Assembly: GCA_965365655.1 (NCBI GenBank)
Contig: CBDUCN010000354.1
Location: forward strand, 1 to 5,005
Length of the DNA stretch: 5,005 bases
Origin: JBFHNV01 sp965365655
GTDB taxonomy: Bacteria > Pseudomonadota > Gammaproteobacteria > HK1
Direction of reading: 5' to 3'
The position numbers were made by a program, and so were the translations under genes. Below the pieces are notes generated by a model. That model was not told the DNA's origin. It was given only the letters and a program-made list of their open reading frames with translations, and did no database searches. This document shows positions 1 through 5,005 of this stretch, piece by piece; position 1 is the first letter of the stretch, and each line of letters starts with the position of its first letter.

Positions 1-617
1 CCGCCCGTGTCCACCGCGTAGATGCGGGTGCCTTCCGCGTTCACCGCGACCGACGTCGGGCGATCGAGCTGCTCGGTGCCGCCCATGCTCGACAGGTAGT
101 TGCCGTCGGCGTCGAAGACGACGATGCGCGCGAGCGTGCCGTCGCACACGTACAGGCGGCCGCTGCCGTCCACCGACATCCCCAGCGGCTTGCGCAGGCC
201 GCCCGGCGCGGAGTCTCCGACCTCGAAGAAGCGCCCGCTCGGAAAGTCGAGCGCCATGACCGTGCGGTCGACGGTGTCCGACACGTAGAGCCGCCCCGCC
301 TGCGCGACGCAGTCGAAAGGCTTGGCAAAGCCGCGCCCTCTGATGGACTCGCCGGTCACGAGCTGGCGCAGGCGGCTGGTGGAATCGTCCGTCGCGAGGT
401 CGGCGCTGCCGGTGATCGTGCGCTCGTAGAAGAAGCGCGGGGCTTCCGGCGGCGGCGGATACGCGATCGGGCCCGACGGCGCGGGCTCCTTCTTCGGCGG
501 CGCCACGCACCCGCCGAGCGCGGCGGCAGCGACGGCGCCACTGCCCGCGCGCAGCAGGTCGCGGCGGGTCAGACGAGGTGGGCGGTTCGTGAGTCGGGCC
601 GGACGCACGCGCGGCAT
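1..617 (-). CDS. NHL-type beta-propeller lipoprotein, Tat-exported (3' end beyond window)
   Basis: The first 205 codons are visible, plus 2 nt of the next codon; the C-terminus lies beyond position 1. The ATG at 617 is chosen because GGAGG sits 8 nt upstream (626-630). The N-terminus has a twin-arginine pattern (TRRDLL, R18-R19), then an Ala/Gly-rich hydrophobic stretch and a lipobox LGGC with Cys37, so a Tat-exported lipoprotein is likely. A Pro-rich spacer follows (res 38-57). From about res 95 come NHL-like blade units of the pattern KPFD...LYVSDT...V.ALD, KPLGMSVD..GRLYVCDG...IVVFD and RPTSVAV....IYAVDTG. The family forms beta-propellers that usually act as scaffolds or binding platforms; no catalytic motif is seen. 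It aligns without gaps to the protein starting at 4441, at about 51% identity (79 of 155 residues by hand count). A terminator separates it from the tetrahaem gene, so it needs its own promoter, which I could not identify. The propeller fold call is good; the role is unknown. Confidence 0.85.
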   Translation of the reverse strand, partial: MPRVRPARLTNRPPRLTRRDLLRAGSGAVAAAALGGCVAPPKKEPAPSGPIAYPPPPEAPRFFYERTITGSADLATDDSTSRLRQLVTGESIRGRGFAKPFDCVAQAGRLYVSDTVDRTVMALDFPSGRFFEVGDSAPGGLRKPLGMSVDGSGRLYVCDGTLARIVVFDADGNYLSSMGGTEQLDRPTSVAVNAEGTRIYAVDTG

Positions 618-730
618 CGGGACAACCTCCGGACCTGGTGCAACGGAACGGGAAACAGCGCGAACGCTAGCAGCTTTTCCGAGACCGATCGATTACGTGC
701 CGTCGGCGGACGCTGTGTTCGGTCTGCAGA
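618..730 (-). other. 5' region of the Tat lipoprotein gene, no clear promoter
   Basis: This stretch between the terminator at 731-769 and the start codon at 617 must hold the promoter of the Tat lipoprotein gene. I see the ribosome site at 626-630. I see no convincing -35/-10 pair and no sigma-54 site: a CGGCACG near 695-701 on the minus strand resembles a -24 element but lacks TTGC at the required distance. Confidence 0.4.
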
Positions 731-769
731 CGAAAACGCCGGGCCGGGGGGAACTCCCCCGGCCCGGCG
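731..769 (-). terminator. Rho-independent terminator after the tetrahaem cytochrome gene
   Basis: A perfect 14-bp GC stem (737-750 with 756-769, CGCCGGGCCGGGGG and its complement) encloses a 5-nt loop. Read on the minus strand it is followed at once by TTTTCGT. It begins 42 nt after the stop codon at 812. The T-run is on the minus-strand side only, so it ends transcripts from the tetrahaem gene and does not serve the plus strand. Confidence 0.9.
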
Positions 770-811
770 CATCGGACCGATCCGTGTCCGCTCGACGGTG
801 CCTCGGCGTGC

Positions 812-1615
812 CTACTTGGTGTGGCAGGCCAGGCAGACGTCGCTGTTGACGTTCGCGATGCGCATGAAGTTGACGTCGGAGCCGATGTCCGGCGTGCTGC
901 CGGTGGGACCACCCGCCGCGCCGGTGCCGTTGCCCACGTGCGGGTCGTGGCACGACGCGCACTCGACGAACGGCTGCGGCGAGCCGGCGTTGTCGCGCGT
1001 GTACAGGATCATGTCCGTCTTGTCGCGCGAGCCCGCGGTGCCGACGGTGGTGTCCACCCACCAGCGCTGATCGACGCCCGTGCCGATCGAAGAGAGACCA
1101 TTCGTGGTGTTCTTGAAATCGGGGTCGATCTGGCCGGTGCCCGGATCGAAACCGCCGTACTGGATTCCGATCGGGTGGTCGTTGCTGAGGTCGCCGCCGA
1201 GGTTGGTGACCGCGTTCCCGATCAGCAGCCCGGCCGGGGTACCGATGTTGCTCGAGTTCAGACCCGATCCCGGCGCGTTGATCACGCTGTCCATGGCCTG
1301 CGAGCCGTCGTGGCAGGTCAGGCACGCGATGGAGACCGAGCCCACCGCGAGAATGTCGCCGTCGATGGTGGTGCTGTCGTAGGACGTGTAGGTCGTGCTG
1401 ACCGCCGGCTTGTTCCACAGCGGCGCCTCGATGTCGAGACGGGCTCCGTGCGGGGTGTGGCAGTAGACGCAGACCTCGTTGTTGTCCGGGTTCGTGTCCA
1501 GGCCGCTGCTCAGGTCGTGCGGCGAGCCCGCGATCCCCTGCGCGCTCGCGGCGCCGCTGAAGGCGGCGAGCGCCCCGAAGGCGATGGCTGCGCGCGTCCA
1601 ATGCCGGATGTTCAT
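812..1615 (-). CDS. Secreted tetrahaem c-type cytochrome (doubled-CXXCH / cytochrome c3-like), OmcE-like candidate
   Basis: The protein has 267 aa. The ATG at 1615 has GGGAG 6 nt upstream (1622-1626) and opens a clean Sec signal peptide cleaved after ASA at residue 25; a 69-codon longer reading frame has no such support. Haem sites are C49-C52-H53, C98-C101-H102, C219-C222-H223 and C261-C264-H265, the last only two residues from the C-terminus. The mature chain has exactly four other histidines: H33 (SPHD), H56 (CHTPH), H147 (NDHPIG) and H226 (CHDPH). This suggests all four haems are bis-His ligated and low-potential. The SPHD...CHTPHG...APLWN...CLTCHDG...DHPIG pattern is typical of the widespread doubled-CXXCH family. 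CHTxH and CHDPH also occur in the Geobacter filament cytochrome OmcS. Likely role: periplasmic or extracellular electron transfer. It is flanked by a sigma-54-type promoter and a strong terminator, so it is probably a monocistronic gene. The haem count and export are certain; filament formation is only an inference. Confidence 0.92.
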   Translation of the reverse strand: MNIRHWTRAAIAFGALAAFSGAASAQGIAGSPHDLSSGLDTNPDNNEVCVYCHTPHGARLDIEAPLWNKPAVSTTYTSYDSTTIDGDILAVGSVSIACLTCHDGSQAMDSVINAPGSGLNSSNIGTPAGLLIGNAVTNLGGDLSNDHPIGIQYGGFDPGTGQIDPDFKNTTNGLSSIGTGVDQRWWVDTTVGTAGSRDKTDMILYTRDNAGSPQPFVECASCHDPHVGNGTGAAGGPTGSTPDIGSDVNFMRIANVNSDVCLACHTK

Positions 1616-1664
1616 GGCAATCTCCCTACTCAAGTGCTGATGGTTCGGTTTGTGGTCTGCTTTT

Positions 1665-1676
1665 GCTCTCGAGAGC
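1665..1676. repeat. 12-bp perfect palindrome in the tetrahaem gene leader
   Basis: GCTCTCGAGAGC is its own reverse complement. It lies about 50 nt upstream of the tetrahaem start codon and downstream of the predicted transcription start near 1751, so it would be in the mRNA leader. It could be an operator or a small RNA hairpin. There is no T-run after it on the minus strand, so it is not a terminator. Confidence 0.4.
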
Positions 1677-1761
1677 GGGATTCCGGGTGGAGGCCACCGT
1701 GGCCCCGGCCGCAATTCCCGACTTCTCCCCTGTGCGGCTCGCCGCTGTCTGCCCTCCTGAA

Positions 1762-1778
1762 TGCAACCGGTATGCCAG
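1762..1778 (-). promoter_or_regulatory. Sigma-54 (RpoN) promoter of the tetrahaem cytochrome gene
   Basis: On the minus strand the sequence reads C-TGGCATACCGGTTGCA. It matches the sigma-54 consensus YTGGCACG-N4-TTGCW closely: the -24 GG (1776-1775) and the -12 GC (1764-1763) are separated by exactly 10 nt, and TTGCA is complete. The predicted transcription start is near 1751, giving a leader of about 135 nt before the ATG at 1615. It matches the plus-strand site at 4345-4361 in 14 of 17 positions, which supports both. Promoters of this class need an ATP-dependent enhancer-binding activator. Confidence 0.75.
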
Positions 1779-1836
1779 CACTGAAGCTCGCCGGGCCTGG
1801 CGCCGAGAGGTAATAGATTCAATGGGTTGCGAGCAT

Positions 1837-1850
1837 TCCCGATGTCGGGA
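1837..1850. promoter_or_regulatory. Candidate activator-binding palindrome (upstream activating site)
   Basis: TCCCGATGTCGGGA is an inverted repeat of TCCCGA with a 2-nt spacer, and the dyad extends outward as GCAT...ATGC with one extra T on the left. It lies roughly 90 nt upstream of the predicted sigma-54 transcription start near 1751, a usual place for enhancer-binding proteins. No T-run follows it, so it is not a terminator. Confidence 0.4.
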
Positions 1851-1894
1851 TGCGGCGACGGGAGCCGACGCCTTCCCGCTTTCTGGAATCAGAC

Positions 1895-1905
1895 CCCGAT
1901 CGGGA
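1895..1905. promoter_or_regulatory. Second CCCGA/TCGGG palindrome upstream of the sigma-54 promoter
   Basis: CCCGATCGGGA holds the same half-sites as the palindrome at 1837-1850 but with no spacer. It is about 150 nt upstream of the predicted transcription start. The different spacing weakens the case that one protein binds both. Confidence 0.3.
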
Positions 1906-1987
1906 GAAGCGGTAATGGAAACGTTCCCACGCGGCAGGCCACCGCGTGCGCGCCGCGGCGGCCGCTACCGCGCTGCGAGCCTGGGGC

Positions 1988-2011
1988 CGCGGCGCGCAGC
2001 AGCGCGCCGCG
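1988..2011 (-). terminator. GC-rich hairpin just after the three-haem cytochrome gene (weak terminator candidate)
   Basis: A perfect 10-bp stem (1988-1997 with 2002-2011) has a 4-nt AGCA loop. It begins one base past the stop codon (2013-2015) of the minus-strand gene. No T-run follows on the minus strand, so intrinsic termination would be inefficient; it may instead stabilise the mRNA 3' end or pause polymerase before the next promoter. Confidence 0.4.
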
Positions 2012-2012
2012 A

Positions 2013-3023
2013 TCAGGGGCCCGCGTAACGCGGAAACGCGTTTCGCAGGTACGCGACCAGCGCGTCGATCTGCGCCGCGTCCAGAACGTGGCGCCACGCC
2101 GGCATCGAGGTTCCGGGCGTCCCGTCCGCGATCAGGCGCGCGAGCTCGCGGGGCTGCCGCGGCGCTGCGTCCGGGGGCTGGTTGAAGTCCGGAGGCGAGG
2201 GCTCGAGGAAGCTGCCGATCCAGTTGCGGCCGCTGCCGTTCTCGGCGTGGCAGTGAGCGCAGTTCGCCTGGAAAAGCGCCTCCCCTTCGCGAACCCGCGA
2301 GTCGGAGGTCGAGAGCACCGGCGCCGTCTCGTGGCGCTCGAACACGGCGGTTACCGGGTCCCCCTCCGCCTCGCCGTGCTCGAGGTAGTTGCCCTCCGGC
2401 CAGGTGACGGCCTCGTTGCGCCACTCCAGCCGGCCGTCGCCGGCCCGCGCGTGACAGCTGACGCACGCCGACAGGTACACGCGCTGGCCGGCGCGCTGGT
2501 CCGGCGTCAGCGCGTCACCCTGCAGGTCCACCGCGACCTCTCCGCGCACGAACGGCGCCGCGGGGGACTCTGACGGGTCCCCGGTCCAGCCGTTCACCGG
2601 GCTGTGGTAGCTGAGATTGGGCTCGTTCCCGGACATGAACGCGCGGCGGACGAAGTCGACCACGGCCTCGATCTCCGCGTCGCCGAGCCGTCCGGCGAAC
2701 GACTGCATCGCGGTGCCGGGCCGGCCGTCGCGGACCGCGCTCAGCATGCGCTCGCGCGGGAGTGCCCGGGCGGTGAAGTCCCGCGGCGGCGGATGCAGCA
2801 TGCTGCCGGCCACGGTGCGCGCATCGCCGGAGTAGCCGTGGCAGAAGTAGCAGTTGCGGTTGTAGACCTCGCGCCCCGGCTCCGCGACCGGCACCGGCGA
2901 CGCGTCGCGGGCCGGCGCGGCTGCAGCCGGCAGCAGCGCGAGCAGGACCGCCAGCGCGCAGCCCCGCACCGGCGCGGCGCGTGCGCCGGCGATCCGGCGT
3001 GCGGAATCGCGGAACCGCCGCAC
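2013..3023 (-). CDS. Three-haem c-type cytochrome with a degenerate middle domain
   Basis: The protein has 336 aa from a GTG at 3023, which lies 4 nt after the stop of the upstream gene; translational coupling is likely because no strong ribosome site is seen. This start gives an Arg-rich n-region, a hydrophobic core at res 22-36 and cleavage near APA at res 36-38. A later GTG (res 19) would give a shorter signal peptide and cannot be excluded. Domain 1 (about res 48-131) has C58-C61-H62, the PPPRDFT motif and Met106. The middle haem site is C187-C190-H191, but this segment is short and has no Met ligand; His216 or His231 could be the sixth ligand. Domain 3 (about res 244-333) has C255-C258-H259 and Met307 in GTSMPAW. 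The end domains are therefore class I cytochrome c modules with likely His/Met haems. Likely role: a periplasmic electron carrier working with its operon partner. The partner and final acceptor are unknown. Confidence 0.88.
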   Translation of the reverse strand: MRRFRDSARRIAGARAAPVRGCALAVLLALLPAAAAPARDASPVPVAEPGREVYNRNCYFCHGYSGDARTVAGSMLHPPPRDFTARALPRERMLSAVRDGRPGTAMQSFAGRLGDAEIEAVVDFVRRAFMSGNEPNLSYHSPVNGWTGDPSESPAAPFVRGEVAVDLQGDALTPDQRAGQRVYLSACVSCHARAGDGRLEWRNEAVTWPEGNYLEHGEAEGDPVTAVFERHETAPVLSTSDSRVREGEALFQANCAHCHAENGSGRNWIGSFLEPSPPDFNQPPDAAPRQPRELARLIADGTPGTSMPAWRHVLDAAQIDALVAYLRNAFPRYAGP

Positions 3024-3027
3024 GGCG

Positions 3028-4281
3028 TCAGTGACGGTGGACGGCGTCCGCCGACGCACGCGGCTCGTTGCCGACGATGAAGCGCTGGAACACGTACTCG
3101 GCGACGTCGGCGATGGCCTGCTCGTCGAGCACGGTGTCCCACGCGGCCATCTCGGAGCCGAGCTTGCCGCGCGCGACGGACTGGAACAGGTGCGGCCGGT
3201 TGAACGAGCTGCGCGACGCGGGATGGGTGAAGTTGCGCGGCTTCGGCAGGATGAAGTACGCGCGCGGGCCCTGACCGTTGCCCTGCTCTCCGTGGCACGG
3301 CACGCAGTTCGTGCGGTACAGCTGCTCACCGCGCGCGTAGCTGCCGACCAGGCCGCCCGGGAAGGGCTCGGCCATCGCTCCGGCGTCGCCGAGGTGGGCG
3401 TCGTGGTCATGAGCGCCAGACGCCGCGGCCTCCGCGTGTCCGTGCTCGCCGTGCGCCTGTGCCGTGTGGCCGTCGCCGGGGGCAGCGTGGCCGCCATGCG
3501 CCTGCTCGTCGGCCGCGGCCTGCGGCGCGGCCGCGGCGACCGCACCGGCGCGCATGAAGCGCCGCCGCACGAAATCGACGACCGCCTCGATCTGGTGCTC
3601 GTCGAGCTGCGTGCCGAACCCCGGCATCGCGGTGTCCGGCCGGCCGTAGGTGACGGAGTGGATCATCCGCTTGCGCCCGAGCTCGGCGGCCGCCTCCGTG
3701 GTCGTGAAGTTGCGGGGCCGGGGATTCAGGTTCGCGGTCGCCCACACGGCGCCGCTGCCGTGGTCTCCGTGGCACACCGAGCACGTGCGCGCGTAGATGC
3801 GCGCACCTTCGCCGGCGCTGTCGGAGTCGATCGGAGCGATGAACGCCTCGAGCACGAAGTCGGCGACCGCCGCGATCTCGCGCTCGCTCAGCTGCGTCTC
3901 CCAGGGCGCCATCGCGGTGCCGGGCTTGCCCTTCGCGATCGCCGCGACGATCGCCTCGCGCGACAGCGCGCGGGCCTCCGGCGCGGTGAAGTCGCGCGGC
4001 GGCGGCACCATGCTGCCGCGCGCGCGGCTGTCGCCGTTGCCGCGGTCGCCGTGACACACCGAGCAGTACTCGTGATACAGGATGGCGCCGTCGACGGGCT
4101 CGGCGGCGTCCGGAGCGGGCCCGGCGGAGTGACCGGGGTCGGACGCGGCGGCGTGGTCGCCGGAATGGCCGTGGTCGTGCGAGTGGCCGTGAGCGTGACC
4201 TTCCTCAGCGGCCGTCGCCGCAACGGGGCTCGCGGCGAGGAGCGCTGCGAGCGCGAGACCGACCGTCTGACACAGCTTCAT
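3028..4281 (-). CDS. Three-domain, three-haem class I cytochrome c with histidine-rich linkers
   Basis: The protein has 417 aa. The ATG at 4281 has GGAGGT about 11 nt upstream (4293-4298) and opens a Sec signal peptide cleaved near residue 24-25. Three cytochrome c modules follow: C73-C76-H77 with Met124, C167-C170-H171 with Met219, and C326-C329-H330 with Met378. Each carries a PxPR[DN]FT motif between the haem site and the Met ligand (res 94-99, 187-192, 347-352), so they arose by tandem duplication. Two linkers are rich in histidine: res 26-51 with eight His in an HGHSHDHGH-like pattern, and res 262-296 with nine. These could bind metal ions such as Cu, Zn or Ni, or act as flexible charged tethers. 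The C-terminal tail (GNEPR) recalls GNEPN after domain 1 of the next protein, so the two ORFs look like parts of one chain of duplicated modules. It is the first gene of a two-gene operon. Role inferred: periplasmic electron relay. Confidence 0.92.
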   Translation of the reverse strand: MKLCQTVGLALAALLAASPVAATAAEEGHAHGHSHDHGHSGDHAAASDPGHSAGPAPDAAEPVDGAILYHEYCSVCHGDRGNGDSRARGSMVPPPRDFTAPEARALSREAIVAAIAKGKPGTAMAPWETQLSEREIAAVADFVLEAFIAPIDSDSAGEGARIYARTCSVCHGDHGSGAVWATANLNPRPRNFTTTEAAAELGRKRMIHSVTYGRPDTAMPGFGTQLDEHQIEAVVDFVRRRFMRAGAVAAAAPQAAADEQAHGGHAAPGDGHTAQAHGEHGHAEAAASGAHDHDAHLGDAGAMAEPFPGGLVGSYARGEQLYRTNCVPCHGEQGNGQGPRAYFILPKPRNFTHPASRSSFNRPHLFQSVARGKLGSEMAAWDTVLDEQAIADVAEYVFQRFIVGNEPRASADAVHRH

Positions 4282-4440
4282 GTTCGGGAACCACCTCCAC
4301 GCTGGAACGAGACCACGCCGGGCACGCCGGCCCCGGGGTCACACGGCATGCGGCTTGCATTGACATCCGCGGCCGGGCTGCGGGAGGTTACCCACCGCTC
4401 GCGCCGATCGCGAGGCCCGACCGGAGATGCACGCCGCCCG
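4282..4440. other. Divergent promoter region between the cytochrome operon and the Sec lipoprotein gene
   Basis: These 159 nt must hold promoters for both directions. The plus-strand side has a sigma-54-type site at 4344-4359. The minus-strand side has the ribosome site of the cytochrome operon (4293-4298) but no convincing promoter. GTTCGGGAAC, a small dyad containing the TCGGGA half-site also seen upstream of the tetrahaem gene, lies at 4282-4291 immediately before the ATG at 4281. Confidence 0.55.
4344..4359 (+). promoter_or_regulatory. Sigma-54 (RpoN)-type promoter of the Sec lipoprotein gene
   Basis: CGGCATGCGGCTTGCA has GG at 4345-4346 and GC at 4357-4358 with exactly 10 nt between, a complete TTGCA -12 box and a good -24 box (GGCATG against GGCACG). 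The predicted transcription start is near 4370, about 70 nt before the ATG at 4441. Its closeness to the site at 1762-1778 (14 of 17 positions over GGCAT...TTGCATT) suggests both genes answer to one activator. A strong -35-like TTGACA starts at 4360 but has no matching -10. Confidence 0.65.
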
Positions 4441-5005
4441 ATGCGCCTGAGCCGCCCGTTGATCCCCACGCTCGCGCTCGCCGCCGCGCTGGCCGCGTGC
4501 GCGCCGCCGGACCCGCGCCCCGATCCGCGCGCCGAGATCGTGTTTCCGCCGCCGCCCGACACGGCGCGCGTGGTGTTCGAGCGCAGCGTGTTCAGCACCG
4601 CGGACCTGACCGATGGCGAGCCCGCGGCACGCCTGCGCACCCTGGTCACCGGAGAGCGGCTGTCGGGGCGCGGCTTCAGCAAGCCGTTCGACGTCGTCGC
4701 CTGCGGCGGCTCGATGTACGTGAGCGACACCGTCGACGGCGGCGTGCTGGCCTTCGACGTTCCCGGGAGGCGTGCGTTCTACGTCGGTGCGACCGGACCG
4801 GGTGCGCTGCTGCTGCCGCTCGGCATGGCCAGCGACGGCGCGTGCAACCTGTACGTGGCCGACGGCGTCCGCAAGCAGGTCGTCGTGTTCGGCGCCGACG
4901 GCCGCTTCCTGCGCGCGGTGGGAGGCCCGGACCTGTTCCGGCGGCTCTCCCACGTCGCGGTGACCCGCGACGGCCGGCGGCTGTTCGCGGTCGATACCGG
5001 CGGCA
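4441..5005 (+). CDS. NHL-type beta-propeller lipoprotein, Sec-exported (3' end beyond window)
   Basis: The first 188 codons are visible, plus 1 nt; the gene continues past the right edge. The ATG at 4441 opens a short Sec lipoprotein signal with lipobox LAAC and Cys20, which fixes the start although the GGAG at 4423-4426 is rather far (14 nt). A Pro-rich spacer with FPPPPD follows, then NHL-like blade units: KPFDVVACGGSMYVSDTVD, LPLGMASDGACNLYVADGV...VVVF, and LSHVAV....LFAVDTGG. It is a paralogue of the minus-strand protein at the left edge (about 51% identical, gapless), but that one carries a Tat signal. The family serves as beta-propeller scaffolds; no active-site motif is visible. A sigma-54-type promoter lies upstream at 4344-4359. 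It is transcribed away from the cytochrome operon. An assembly or docking role for the cytochromes is an inference from context only. Confidence 0.85.
   Translation, partial: MRLSRPLIPTLALAAALAACAPPDPRPDPRAEIVFPPPPDTARVVFERSVFSTADLTDGEPAARLRTLVTGERLSGRGFSKPFDVVACGGSMYVSDTVDGGVLAFDVPGRRAFYVGATGPGALLLPLGMASDGACNLYVADGVRKQVVVFGADGRFLRAVGGPDLFRRLSHVAVTRDGRRLFAVDTGG

Larger units (their letters stand above)
1616..2012. other. 397-bp non-coding regulatory region upstream of the tetrahaem gene
   Basis: No credible gene lies here; open frames on both strands lack start context and family signals. It holds, from right to left for the minus-strand gene, a GC hairpin just after the 2013 stop, two TCCCGA/TCGGGA palindromes, a sigma-54-type promoter at 1762-1778, and a leader of about 135 nt. 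The leader has two further inverted repeats: GGCCAC-C-GTGGCC at 1692-1704 and the perfect palindrome GCTCTCGAGAGC at 1665-1676. The long leader with dyads may be structured or may bind a regulator; nothing in it matches a riboswitch I recognise. Confidence 0.6.

Noticed and set aside
821..1813. Long plus-strand open frame opposite the tetrahaem gene
   Set aside because: It is antisense to a gene with four haem motifs and a signal peptide; its own product is low-complexity Arg/Val/Ala, typical of high-GC shadows.
1616..1822. Longer start for the tetrahaem cytochrome (ATG at 1822, 69 extra residues)
   Set aside because: The extension would cross the sigma-54 promoter, has no signal-peptide logic, and places a clean Sec signal and good ribosome site internally at 1615.
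3024..3545. Open frame upstream of the second three-haem gene extending to 3545
   Set aside because: It is an out-of-frame shadow of the His-rich cytochrome gene; the product there is Arg/Ser/Thr-rich and has no family signal.
4360..4388. Sigma-70 promoter with perfect TTGACA at 4360-4365
   Set aside because: No acceptable -10 box occurs 16-18 nt downstream, and the hexamer overlaps the tail of the better sigma-54 site.
4379..4394. Third sigma-54 site, minus strand, upstream of the cytochrome operon (TGGGTAACCTCCCGCA)
   Set aside because: GG and GC are correctly spaced, but the CA of the -24 box and the TT of the -12 box are missing; such matches are frequent by chance in GC-rich DNA.
4427..4450. 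Tiny 7-codon upstream ORF overlapping the Sec lipoprotein start
   Set aside because: The GGAG abuts its ATG with no spacing, so initiation there is unlikely; nothing else supports it as a leader peptide.
1..5005. CRISPR arrays, tRNA or rRNA genes, insertion sequences
   Set aside because: No regularly spaced direct repeats, no tRNA-like cloverleaf and no transposase motif or terminal repeats were seen when reading both strands by eye.

Overview
This is a very GC-rich window from a Gram-negative bacterium. The Sec and Tat signal peptides, lipoboxes, GGAGG-type ribosome sites and sigma-54-type promoters show this. The sequence does not fix the lineage; a proteobacterium or similar metal- or sulfur-cycling group is my guess. 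The whole window is a redox locus for proteins outside the cytoplasm. Three c-type cytochrome genes carry ten CXXCH haem sites in all, and they lie between two paralogous NHL-type beta-propeller lipoproteins, both cut by the window edges.

Layout from left to right. At 1-617 (minus) is a Tat-exported NHL-type lipoprotein that runs off the left edge. At 731-769 is a strong rho-independent terminator reading on the minus strand. At 812-1615 (minus) is a secreted tetrahaem cytochrome of the doubled-CXXCH / cytochrome c3-like type. Positions 1616-2012 form a 397-bp regulatory gap with a good sigma-54 promoter at 1762-1778 and upstream TCCCGA/TCGGGA palindromes. At 2013-3023 (minus) is a three-haem cytochrome with one degenerate domain. 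At 3028-4281 (minus) is a three-domain, three-haem cytochrome with two histidine-rich linkers; the pair is separated by 4 nt and is surely one operon. Positions 4282-4440 form a divergent promoter region with a second sigma-54-type site at 4344-4359 on the plus strand. At 4441-5005 (plus) is a Sec-type lipoprotein, the paralogue of the first gene, cut by the right edge.

How the genes may work together (inference). The two three-haem proteins look like periplasmic electron carriers built from repeated class I cytochrome c modules. The tetrahaem protein has exactly four CXXCH histidines and exactly four other histidines in its mature chain. It also has the CHTxH and CHDPH motifs known from OmcS/OmcE-type extracellular cytochrome filaments. 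The NHL-type lipoproteins may be scaffolds or assembly partners. The two sigma-54-type sites match at 14 of 17 positions, one driving the tetrahaem gene and one a propeller gene, which suggests shared activator control. The best working idea is an extracellular or trans-envelope electron-transfer system, possibly with a filament-forming tetrahaem cytochrome. This is a hypothesis from motifs and context, not an established identification.
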